A stretch of DNA of 64,000 nt from Paenibacillus caui (lineage in GTDB: Bacteria; Bacillota; Bacilli; Paenibacillales; Paenibacillaceae). Position numbers and translations under genes: made by a program. Location of the stretch: assembly GCF_019904135.1 (NCBI RefSeq), contig NZ_JAIOGQ010000010.1:62001-126000 (forward strand). Direction: 5' to 3'. The notes beneath the pieces were generated by a model, which was not told the DNA's origin, ran no database searches, and saw nothing but the letters and a program-made list of their open reading frames with translations. Below are positions 1 to 6,019 of this stretch, piece by piece (positions within the stretch are counted from its first letter, which is position 1; the number at the start of each line of letters is the position of its first letter).

Positions 1-91
1 TTCATTCGTTTCTATTATGTAATAATTTTTGAGTACAATATACGGCTTAAAAGGGCGTTCGGCTAATCTCCCGAGAAGGGAGATGATGCCC

Positions 92-175
92 ATGGAGGTC
101 AAGGATGCTCTCACCTTAATGCTCATGTTCGGCATGTTCATTTTGGCACTTCTTTCCTACATGAAAAAGAAATAG
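92..175 (+). CDS. Type I holin-like toxin (small membrane protein)
   Basis: A 27-residue protein begins MEVKDALTLMLMFG, has one hydrophobic segment (about residues 6-22) and a basic YMKKK tail. This matches the short putative holin-like toxins of Bacillus and Paenibacillus, which belong to TxpA/BsrG-like type I toxin-antitoxin systems and damage the membrane when unopposed. A good ribosome site (AAGGGAG) lies just upstream. An in-frame ATG six bases earlier (86) is an alternative start. The downstream DNA folds into hairpins and ends in a terminator, as expected for a toxin mRNA overlapped by an antisense antitoxin RNA. Unlike the other cassette genes it is on the plus strand. Confidence 0.72.
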   Translation: MEVKDALTLMLMFGMFILALLSYMKKK

Positions 176-300
176 ACCGCCCTGGCTAGGATAACGGTCT
201 ATTTCCGACCCATCTTACGAGGCCGACTGCTCTTTATGCAGTTATTGTACGGAGGAGTCGTGTTGCCGCACGGCTCCTTTCTTATTCTTACCTCAGTATA
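176..300 (-). ncRNA. Putative antisense antitoxin RNA of the holin-like toxin
   Basis: In this toxin family the antitoxin is an antisense RNA overlapping the 3' part of the toxin transcript. The segment after the toxin stop contains a stem (ATAGACCG with CGGTCTAT) and a stem ending in CGGCTCC, but no protein gene. No promoter for the antisense RNA could be fixed, so boundaries and strand are inferred from the family. Confidence 0.25.
254..283 (+). terminator. Terminator of the toxin transcript
   Basis: GGAGTCGTG, a six-base loop TTGCCG and CACGGCTCC form a stem followed by TTTCTT. The second toxin unit (near 3081-3105, minus strand) has a similar stem with the same TTGCCG-type loop, which supports the two units being related. 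Confidence 0.55.
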
Positions 301-393
301 GCTCATTTTATAACGCTTTTATAGGGGGTTATTTCTTTTAGATATTGTTTTAGTTCTTTCATTGTTCTTATTATTGTTATTACGCAGTAATTT

Positions 394-543
394 CACTTAA
401 CGTTCAGACATTTACGACGTGCATTCCCCTTAGATAGCTCTTATCTTAGGGGAATCGATGTGTCTGCCTGAATCTGCTTCTTCGATAATCCCTCGGGCAG
501 ACCGAGCGGCGACAGCCGCGAAGCTGGAACACGTTGTTATCGG
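394..543 (-). repeat. attC-like site A
   Basis: 150 bp. Outer boxes are CACTTAAC at the left and GTTATCGG at the right. The centre holds the ATTCCCC..GGGGAAT hairpin also seen in sites C and G. The inner box is degraded here (GCTGGAACAC instead of a GTGAATAC-like sequence). The right outer box and following bases (536-553) match the complement of the left flank of site B (1282-1299) at 14 of 18 positions, with the first nine identical. Confidence 0.6.
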
Positions 544-574
544 ATGGCCCGCCCTCTTGAAATTGCCTGCAATA

Positions 575-1227
575 TTACTTTTCCATTGTATCTCCGTCTG
601 TATAACTATCAAATTCTATAACTTTAGCCGTCCTCTTTGCTATCTCGTTATTGAACAGCTTTTCTACAAGGTACAATGCCATATTTATTCCCGATGATAC
701 ACCACCTGATGTGATAATATTTCCATCTTTAACTACTTTTTTATTATTCTCAACTTGAATTCTTGGCCATTTATTTTTCAGTATTGATAGGGCCAAATGA
801 TGAGTTGTAGCTGTCTTACCATTTAATAAGCCAGCTTCTGCTAAAATCAACGAGCCTGAACAAACAGAACAAATCATTTCAATGTTTTTTGACATAACTA
901 TGTACTCTATTATTTTTCTATTTTTTAGTACTTTGTTTACCGCTCGTAATGGTCCTCCTGGGACAATTAAAATGTCGAATTCAGGTGCATTATCTAAAGA
1001 AAAATCCGGTTTAATTACAATTCCTGCATGAGTTTTAATCGAATTTCCTGATTCCGAAAATGTTGTAACTTCAAAGGTCTCCTTTTGGGCAGCACTCTTT
1101 TGTACAACATTATTTTTTGCTGTAGATTTGAATATGCAGTTAAAGAAAGCACCTCAGAAGGTCCTGAAAAATCCAATATATCAACAAAGTCATATAATAA
1201 TATTCCAACTCTATACTGTTTCCACAT
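575..1227 (-). pseudogene. DJ-1/PfpI family protein, frameshifted cassette gene
   Basis: The N-terminal part (from 1227, start ATG after AGGAGGACTAA) reads WKQYRVGILLYDFVDILDFSG, the typical start of DJ-1/PfpI glutamine-amidotransferase-like proteins. Around 1130 the reading frame shifts. The second frame continues without a stop through ILIVPGG and ICSVCSGSLILAEAGLL, which carries the nucleophile-elbow cysteine, to a stop at 575. Joined, the product would be about 216 residues, normal for the family. A single frameshift separates the parts; it could be a real mutation or a sequencing error. The gene sits between attC-like sites B and A as one cassette. Confidence 0.75.
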
Positions 1228-1291
1228 TTAGTCCTCCTGCAACGAAGTAAAAATATAATGTTTGACTTTTTTAAAAGATCTGCGGGGCTTT

Positions 1292-1456
1292 CCGATAACG
1301 TTCTTGTATTCACGAACCCGAGAGGCTTAAGGCAGCTTGCTGCCGGGTGGCTCCGCCACTTAGCTCGCAGGGTTGTCTGCCTGATCTTACTTCTCCGACT
1401 TTTCTTCGGGCAGACGAAGGGACGAAAGTCCCGCAGCGTAGATACGGTGTTATCAG
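1292..1456 (-). repeat. attC-like site B
   Basis: 165 bp. Left outer box CCGATAAC, right outer box GTTATCAG; inner boxes TATTCACG and CGTAGATA. This is the class with ACCCGAGAGGCTTAAG in the left arm, shared with D and E. The right end 1449-1466 is the complement of 1933-1950 at 17 of 18 positions, so the DUF5071 cassette has matching inverted ends. Confidence 0.7.
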
Positions 1457-1491
1457 AAGTGATTGCCTTCTTTGAAAATACTATCGATATA

Positions 1492-1890
1492 TTATTTCTT
1501 CTTGTCTATTAATTCTAAGATCATTTTAGCGGTTTCGTTTACTTCCTCAAGTTCCTCGCCTTTAGTAGGGTTATATGCAATTCTTATTAATTCTGGTTCA
1601 AATTCAATTATTAAATGTTGAGGAAACTTACTGACCAAGTATCTAAGACACCATTCTTTCCAAATATTATCATTAGTCTTTAAGACATCTTTAATATGAG
1701 GAATTGTTTCTTTGGGAACTTCAAGTAATAATTTTGCGATTTCTTCGGCGATCGGCCAATTGATATCTTGAAGCCATTCTAGAAGCTGTGGTATCAATGT
1801 TACCAATTTATTATGAGTCAAGTTTCGCTATTGATTAACTCTTTCAAAATCATGTTTATTCCTTGGCAATGCATCTTTAAAGTCTTCCAT
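1492..1890 (-). pseudogene. DUF5071 domain protein with an in-frame stop
   Basis: Reading from an ATG at 1890, the frame gives MEDFKDALPRNKHDFERVNQ, then TAG at 1828-1830, then continues in the same frame with LIPQLLEWLQDINWPIAEEI and on to 1492. The LLEWLQDxNWPxA block and the HD(F/T)ERV block are typical of DUF5071 proteins, small single-domain proteins of unknown function in Firmicutes. Without the nonsense codon the product is about 132 residues. A TTG at 1821 could restart translation, but the gene is best read as inactivated. It is a cassette between sites C and B. Confidence 0.72.
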
Positions 1891-1942
1891 ACTGCCCTCA
1901 CTTCTGTTTTTAACATTCTTTATTAACGTTTTGCAATCATTT

Positions 1943-2094
1943 CTGATAACGTATCATGTATTCGCGACGTCGATCCCCCTTAGATAGTTCCTATCTTAAG
2001 GGGAATCGATGTGTCCGCCTGCTTCAGCTCCCCTGCTTATACTGCTGGCGGACCAAGGCGCGAACGCGCCGCAGCGTGAATACGGTGTTTAATG
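1943..2094 (-). repeat. attC-like site C
   Basis: 152 bp. Left outer box CTGATAAC, inner boxes TATTCGCG and CGTGAATA, and a central ATCCCCTTAGATAG hairpin as in A and G. The right box is GTTTAATG, a degraded match to the complement of the left end of site D (about 9 of 12 positions). Confidence 0.65.
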
Positions 2095-2280
2095 AGAGAC
2101 TGTCAATTAAAAAGTGTAACCTTTGAAACCAGAATCAAGCAACTGTCGAGCCACAGCTTGACCTGGAGCCTCTGGCGGGTCCGGTGCACGCGCGACAGGC
2201 GAAGAGGCCAAGGGCCACTCACGCGCCGGGCAACAGCCTACCAAACCCGCCCCCTCCCTACTTTGAATAACCTTCATCGT
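2095..2280. other. GC-rich segment without a recognisable gene inside a cassette
   Basis: Between site C and the next gene lie about 185 bp. Roughly 2145-2265 is strikingly GC-rich (GGCGGGTCCGGTGCACGCGC and similar), unlike the AT-rich cassettes around it. No convincing gene on either strand. In other cassettes the stop codon lies 15-35 bp from the repeat, so this looks like inserted foreign DNA. Confidence 0.4.
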
Positions 2281-2733
2281 CTAATCTTTTATGCTAAAAA
2301 AAGTTTCATTAGCAATTTGGGACAGTCTATCTGTAGCTTCTTTACTTGTTGGTTCCTGGACTAACATAAAGAAAATTTCTCTAATTTCATCTACTCGTAA
2401 CAACACCTTGTCCTTGGACTTGTCCTCCCTCAAAGAAATAAACAAATTATGCAAACTAATATCAAGATCATCATTTATATCAGCATATGAAGTTAATTCT
2501 GATAAAGAAGCTACTGTAGCGACACTAGACAACATAGACCTATACGTGTAATCATTAACTATCATACTAAAACTACTTAGAGTATTACTTAATTGATACT
2601 TGAATGTATTGTCAATTGATCTCTGTAATTCATTATTTTTGTTTTGAGCTTCAATGTATTTGGAGCTTACGATCGCTAAGCTTACTAAACTCATTATTAA
2701 AAATAGTAACAGAAGGTATCCGCTTCTCTTCAT
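2281..2733 (-). CDS. Membrane-anchored protein of unknown function (cassette gene)
   Basis: A 150-residue protein starting MKRSGYLLLLFLIMSLVSLA. There is one N-terminal hydrophobic helix (about residues 5-22), then a charged, mostly helical soluble part (about 30-150) that would face outside the membrane. The ATG at 2733 is preferred because GGAGTGA lies five bases before it; a GTG at 2742 is in frame. I recognise no family. The gene begins 36 bp from site D. Its stop lies far from site C because of the GC-rich segment. Confidence 0.6.
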   Translation of the reverse strand: MKRSGYLLLLFLIMSLVSLAIVSSKYIEAQNKNNELQRSIDNTFKYQLSNTLSSFSMIVNDYTYRSMLSSVATVASLSELTSYADINDDLDISLHNLFISLREDKSKDKVLLRVDEIREIFFMLVQEPTSKEATDRLSQIANETFFSIKD

Positions 2734-2768
2734 AGAATTCACTCCGATTCAATGCTTTGCACATCTTT

Positions 2769-2931
2769 CATATAACGTTCTTGTATTCCCGAACCCGAGA
2801 GGCTTAAGTGAGCAGAGCGAACGGGTCGCCAGACTTAGCCTCGCAGGATCGTCTGCCTGATCCAGCTTCACCGACTTATCTTCGAGCAGACCAAGGAGCG
2901 TCAGCGACGCAGCGGGAATACAGTATTAGAC
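2769..2931 (-). repeat. attC-like site D
   Basis: 163 bp. Left outer box CATATAAC, inner boxes TATTCCCG and CGGGAATA, right end ATTAGAC. It has the same left arm as B and E (ACCCGAGAGGCTTAAG). Its right end does not match the complement of the left flank of site E, so the toxin cassette to its right lacks matching ends. Confidence 0.62.
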
Positions 2932-3080
2932 GAAGTTAATGGCTTCTTCGAATACTCTAAATAATCCCCTTAGTTTTGTACTAATGTTTATAGTCCCTAC
3001 GCCGTATTGAATAGGTTCTTTATAATTTTAAGTCTTGTTACAGTTCACTTCTTTTTCCACTTGTGCTATCATACATTTAA

Positions 3081-3196
3081 AGAGGACGAGTGCGGCAAAC
3101 ACTCGGCTGAACAATTGGCTTGGATGGGTTATCCCTTCTAATAGTCAGATATGGATAAGAACCCACCTTCGGCGGTCAACCATAGGGTGAGTTCTT
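3081..3196 (-). terminator. Hairpins and terminator downstream of the second holin-like toxin
   Basis: On the minus strand, AAGAACTCACC (from 3196) pairs with GGTGGGTTCTT (to 3157). Further on, CGAGTG, a TTTGCCG-containing loop and CACTCG (3105-3088) are followed by a short T-rich stretch. Same layout as downstream of the first toxin. The rest of 2932-3080 shows no gene. Confidence 0.45.
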
Positions 3197-3290
3197 ACTT
3201 TCTCTTATAGTTATTAGAGATGTACGATAGTAGTGCAAGGACAAAGGAGCCGAAAAGAATCATGATTGTAATCGCTGCTTCTACTTTCAT
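3195..3290 (-). CDS. Type I holin-like toxin (second copy)
   Basis: A 31-residue protein, MKVEAAITIMILFGSFVLAL followed by a short tail ending NNYKRK. It has one membrane helix with a basic C-terminus and clear similarity to the toxin at 92-175 (shared MxVxxAxTxMxxFGxFxLALLSY pattern). Ribosome site GAAAGGAGGTGATG precedes the ATG at 3290. It is on the minus strand like the other cassette genes, between sites E and D. Toxin units stabilise cassette arrays in Vibrio superintegrons; the same role here is inference. Confidence 0.75.
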   Translation of the reverse strand: MKVEAAITIMILFGSFVLALLSYISNNYKRK

Positions 3291-3421
3291 GGCATCACCT
3301 CCTTTCGAAGGGATACCATGCCCACCCAAGATTCAATTGTCTTTACCTATTGTACCATCATCTCCCATTAAGATGAAGAACAATTGTTCGTTAATTTCGT
3401 GTCTTTAAATAGATTTTGATT

Positions 3422-3583
3422 TGGTTAACGTCTCAGTATTCACGAACCCGAGAGGCTTAAGGCGCGTCAGCGCCGGGTCCGACGACTTAGCTGGTGCAGG
3501 TGTGTCGCCTGATTCACTCCCTCGAAATGCCTCAGGCGACCAAGGGAGCGTCAATGACCGCCGCGGGAATGCAGTGTTATGTG
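3422..3583 (-). repeat. attC-like site E
   Basis: 162 bp. Left outer box GGTTAAC, right outer box GTTATGTG, inner boxes TATTCACG and CGGGAATG. The nine bases from 3576 (GTTATGTGA) are the exact complement of the left flank of site F, so the cassette between F and E has matched ends. Confidence 0.7.
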
Positions 3584-3611
3584 ATGTCCCGGGCATCATA
3601 GGGTTTGCGTG

Positions 3612-4112
3612 CTAGTTATTTAATATTTTGATGGGCGAATAGTACGCCAATATCCTCTTAGACTTATTAATGCTTGAAAAATCTACAATTAGTTCTTTGT
3701 CATTTCCTTCCCCAAATATTTCTTTGATGGTACCTTCACCAAATTTGCCATGCATAATTTTTGTCCCCGCAGACAAGTTCTTCATAAAATGATTTATCTC
3801 TTGGTTATCTTCTACCTTATCTCCTAAAGTAAGTGTCTGTGTCTTATAAATATAATTAATAAAATCTAAATATTCGTTGCCATAAAATTCACCTTCATCG
3901 CCTTGAACCCGAGCACCGATTTTATTTGCAGCTTCAACTAACAAACCAATTGCAGCATTATCTGCTCCGCAAAGAGTTAACCGCCCTTTTAGAAATAAAA
4001 GTGGAAAATAATCAAATATATATTTCAATTCTTTTATATCTTTCTCTGTTATTGAGGACAATTCACTTCTTGTCCAATGATCTGCTTTCGTAATATGGAC
4101 ATCATAACTCAT
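3612..4112 (-). CDS. Unknown cassette protein with a UvrD/PcrA-like C-terminal domain
   Basis: 166 residues. The first part (SYDVHITKADHWTRSE) resembles a group of small Bacillus cytoplasmic proteins that start SYDIxIT; their function is unknown to me. The last ~50 residues (GTKIMHGKFGEGTIKEI, then ELIVDFSS, then ILAYYSPIKIL) resemble the Tudor-like C-terminal domain of PcrA/UvrD helicases, which contacts RNA polymerase. The similarity was read by eye. Ribosome site GAGAGG precedes the ATG at 4112. It is a clean cassette: start 35 bp from site F, stop 29 bp from site E, with nine perfect complementary bases at its ends. Confidence 0.62.
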   Translation of the reverse strand: MSYDVHITKADHWTRSELSSITEKDIKELKYIFDYFPLLFLKGRLTLCGADNAAIGLLVEAANKIGARVQGDEGEFYGNEYLDFINYIYKTQTLTLGDKVEDNQEINHFMKNLSAGTKIMHGKFGEGTIKEIFGEGNDKELIVDFSSINKSKRILAYYSPIKILNN

Positions 4113-4146
4113 TTGGGATTCCTCTCTTTTTCATTTTTCGGGGTTT

Positions 4147-4312
4147 CACATAACGTTGTGGTATTCACGAACCCTCACCACCTTAAGGCACGTTAGGGCC
4201 GGCCGCGATGCGGTTTGGTGGTGCAGGGTTGTTCACCTGAATTTCTTCTCTGTCGAATACTTCGGGTGAACCAAGGGGCGTCAGCCCCGCAGCGTGAATA
4301 CTGTGTTATACG
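4147..4312 (-). repeat. attC-like site F
   Basis: 166 bp. Outer boxes CACATAAC and GTTATACG; inner boxes TATTCACG and CGTGAATA are perfectly complementary. The centre differs from B, D and E but can also fold (ACCCTCACCACC with GGTGGTGCAGGGT). Its right end pairs with the left flank of site G at 17 of 18 positions. Confidence 0.72.
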
Positions 4313-4326
4313 CAGTATTGCCGCTT

Positions 4327-5148
4327 CTATGAAATCGCCTGCAATCGTTTTCTTATAATTACTATTAATTTTCTCTTCTCTTCGTCAGGTATACACTCTA
4401 TTAACCTTGCAGCAGCAACTGGCAATATCCATCTATCAATTTCCTTAAATTCTCTTCCCGTTAGTTTTAAATATTGCTTTAAGTATGCTGTCTTTATTCT
4501 GTTCCGCAAATAACTAATAAGTAATTTTACTGTTCGACAAGTCTCATTGGGTAGTGTTCCAAAACTCAATAGTATCACTGTTCGAGCAACATCACCCGCA
4601 GGGTTACCAATCATTCCTGTCATCCAATCAATAATGCAACTATTGCTACCGATCAATACATTATCTGGGTGAAAATCTCCGTGACAGAGCTTGTTATCAT
4701 CAGGTAGTCCTTTTAAGTAACTTTTTATTTGTTCCTTCTCATCCTCTGTGAGTAAAGGAGCTAACTGAATATTGTCAACCAGCACACTCTTCTGATATCT
4801 TAGTTCTTCAACCGCATCATGCGCAGGATGACAATGGAGTTCGTATTGTAATCTTGCTAACTTCCTTGATTGTTTGTTAATTAACCAAGGCTTAGAAGTC
4901 ATTTCATGAAGTAATGTTGTTCCAGACATCCGCTCGAACACTATTCCAAATCTACTATCTAATTGAGTTAATTCAAATGGCTGGGGTATCTTAATACCAA
5001 GAGAATGTACAAATTTACTAACTAGAAATTCTTGATTAATTGCATCCTCTGGAAACTCCTGTTTGAAAAGTTTAATTATCTTGCCTTCTTCGTATTCAAA
5101 AATGTCAGCTGTCCTACCTTGACCAATAATTTTTAAATTTAACATCAT
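4327..5148 (-). CDS. Aminoglycoside phosphotransferase-like (APH/ChoK fold) kinase
   Basis: 273 residues. The catalytic loop CHGDFHPDNVL (about 155-165) and the metal-binding IIDW (about 172-175) are diagnostic of the APH/choline kinase family. The N-terminus has a GQGRTADIFEY nucleotide loop and an IIKLF lysine. These enzymes phosphorylate small molecules such as aminoglycosides, choline, homoserine or sugars; the substrate cannot be read here. Ribosome site TAGGAG lies five bases before the ATG at 5148, 37 bp from site G; the stop is 15 bp from site F. A resistance-type kinase is typical integron cargo, but resistance is not shown. Confidence 0.82.
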   Translation of the reverse strand: MMLNLKIIGQGRTADIFEYEEGKIIKLFKQEFPEDAINQEFLVSKFVHSLGIKIPQPFELTQLDSRFGIVFERMSGTTLLHEMTSKPWLINKQSRKLARLQYELHCHPAHDAVEELRYQKSVLVDNIQLAPLLTEDEKEQIKSYLKGLPDDNKLCHGDFHPDNVLIGSNSCIIDWMTGMIGNPAGDVARTVILLSFGTLPNETCRTVKLLISYLRNRIKTAYLKQYLKLTGREFKEIDRWILPVAAARLIECIPDEEKRKLIVIIRKRLQAIS

Positions 5149-5184
5149 CGAAACTCCTACAAAATTTATGGTTTGGCAATATTG

Positions 5185-5342
5185 CGTATAACGTCTCAGT
5201 ATTTCCGACGTCCATTCCCCTTAGATAACTCTTATCTTAGGGGAATGGATGTGTCCGCAGAAATATCTTCCTCGAAAATACATCTGGCGGACCAAGGGAC
5301 GGCGCAAAGCGACGACCCGCAGCGGAAATGCGATGTTAGGCG
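5185..5342 (-). repeat. attC-like site G
   Basis: 158 bp. Outer boxes CGTATAAC and GTTAGGCG, inner boxes TATTTCCG and CGGAAATG, with the central ATTCCCC/GGGGAAT hairpin of class A/C/G. The right end 5335-5354 matches the complement of 5744-5763 at 18 of 20 positions. Confidence 0.7.
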
Positions 5343-5464
5343 ACGTTAAGTCTGTTCCTTATCCCTATATAATTCCATACACATCCTGAAATTTCCTGCA
5401 ATCACGTGCCGTTCGGTTTGTTTCATGCCAATTTCATATTTGTTTTCTTTCCCTATGAAATATT

Positions 5465-5708
5465 GATCCTGCCTAAAAGAATTGAAGATACATAAAGATA
5501 TCTTTTAAAAAAACAAGAACATAAGTTCCTATTCTTTCAAAATAGACTTTGACATCATGATCCGTTTTGAATTACTTTACTATTAGGGTCGTGATCCAAA
5601 AAACGCGGTTTTCCTCCTCACGACCCTAATAGTAAAGTGATGCTTTGTCTTTCTTTTGAAAAAGCTCTTTTTGTTTTTTGAGGGTGTTATCATTTTTTAG
5701 GCAGGATC
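5465..5708. mobile_element. MITE-like element with 14 bp inverted ends, in a gene-less cassette
   Basis: GATCCTGCCTAAAA (5465-5478) recurs inverted as TTTTAGGCAGGATC (5695-5708), bounding 244 bp with no credible gene. Inside is a perfect 19 bp palindrome arm pair (5575-5593 with 5619-5637) around a 25-base loop. Size, terminal inverted repeats and absence of coding capacity fit a miniature inverted-repeat element. It lies in the cassette next to the attI-like end; 5343-5464 shows no gene. Confidence 0.5.
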
Positions 5709-5743
5709 TTCGCTAAAACAAAAGTCGTTGAGTGATTGCACTT

Positions 5744-5828
5744 CAGACTTAATGTTGCCTAACTACATATTCCCGAACTTCGCAAATATCTTTCGGCAAT
5801 ATGGCCGTTCACTACATGTTTCCGTAAC
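5744..5828 (-). other. attI-like recombination site
   Basis: TGCCTAAC (5756-5763) is followed by TATTCCCGAAC, the same inner box seen in the attC-like repeats. The right half of an attC is missing. A related sequence, ACTACATGTTTCCGTAAC (5811-5828), is a direct repeat of ACTACATATTCCCGAAC (5762-5778). A simple core site plus direct repeats of about 65 bp between cassette array and integrase gene is the layout of integron attI sites. The assignment is inference from layout. Confidence 0.5.
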
Positions 5829-5830
5829 GT

Positions 5831-6019
5831 TCATCCGTCCTCACGCCCCACCTTCTCCTCTCCTTCCAACATCATCCGATCCAAAGGACTCCGGATTTTT
5901 CGCACATCTCTCACGCTGACATGCGTGTAGCGCTCAGTCTTTGTGCTGCTTTGGTGACCGAGAAGCTCCTGGATATATCTGAGGTCGATTGTGTCCTCTA
6001 ACAAACGGGTCGCGAAAAC
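5831..6019 (-). pseudogene. Tyrosine recombinase (integrase) C-terminal remnant
   Basis: The minus strand encodes about 62 residues: FATRLLEDT, then [15 protein letters not shown], then [20 protein letters not shown], ending at TGA 5831. LLGH carries the conserved catalytic histidine and the tyrosine of ERYTHV is the nucleophile, as in Xer/IntI-type recombinases. The frame loses similarity just before FAT (about 6017) and hits a stop at 6041-6043, so the core-binding domain and the RxxR part are gone. Its 3' end abuts the attI-like site. It is therefore in the same direction as the cassettes, as in integrons with inverted integrase (for example Treponema). Confidence 0.75.

Larger units (their letters stand above)
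1..6019 (-). mobile_element. Integron-like gene cassette array (attC-like repeats, attI-like end, integrase remnant)
   Basis: Seven 150-166 bp repeats (starting near 394, 1292, 1943, 2769, 3422, 4147 and 5185) separate small genes. Nearly all genes are on the minus strand and each is followed by a repeat. Start codons lie only 27-65 bp after the preceding repeat in five cassettes, so most have little room for a promoter. Each repeat begins and ends with complementary boxes around an AAC/GTT motif and has an inner box pair of the TATTCACG/CGTGAATA type, as in integron attC. Cassette ends are inverted repeats: 5335-5354 pairs with 5744-5763 at 18 of 20 bases, 4305-4322 with 5175-5192 at 17 of 18, and 1449-1466 with 1933-1950 at 17 of 18. 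The right end has an attI-like site and a tyrosine recombinase remnant. The array probably continues past the left edge. The repeats and complementarity are seen directly; mobility is inferred. Confidence 0.65.

Noticed and set aside
394-5342. Simple MITE family as the full explanation of the seven repeats
   Set aside because: A MITE would show the same terminal repeats in every copy and random placement. Here the outer boxes differ between copies and instead match the partner end of each cassette, and nearly all genes are co-oriented with a repeat at their 3' end.
1-5831. CRISPR array as an explanation of the repeated units
   Set aside because: Repeats are 150-166 bp, divergent, and separated by genes of very different length; there are no short identical repeats with uniform spacers and no cas genes.
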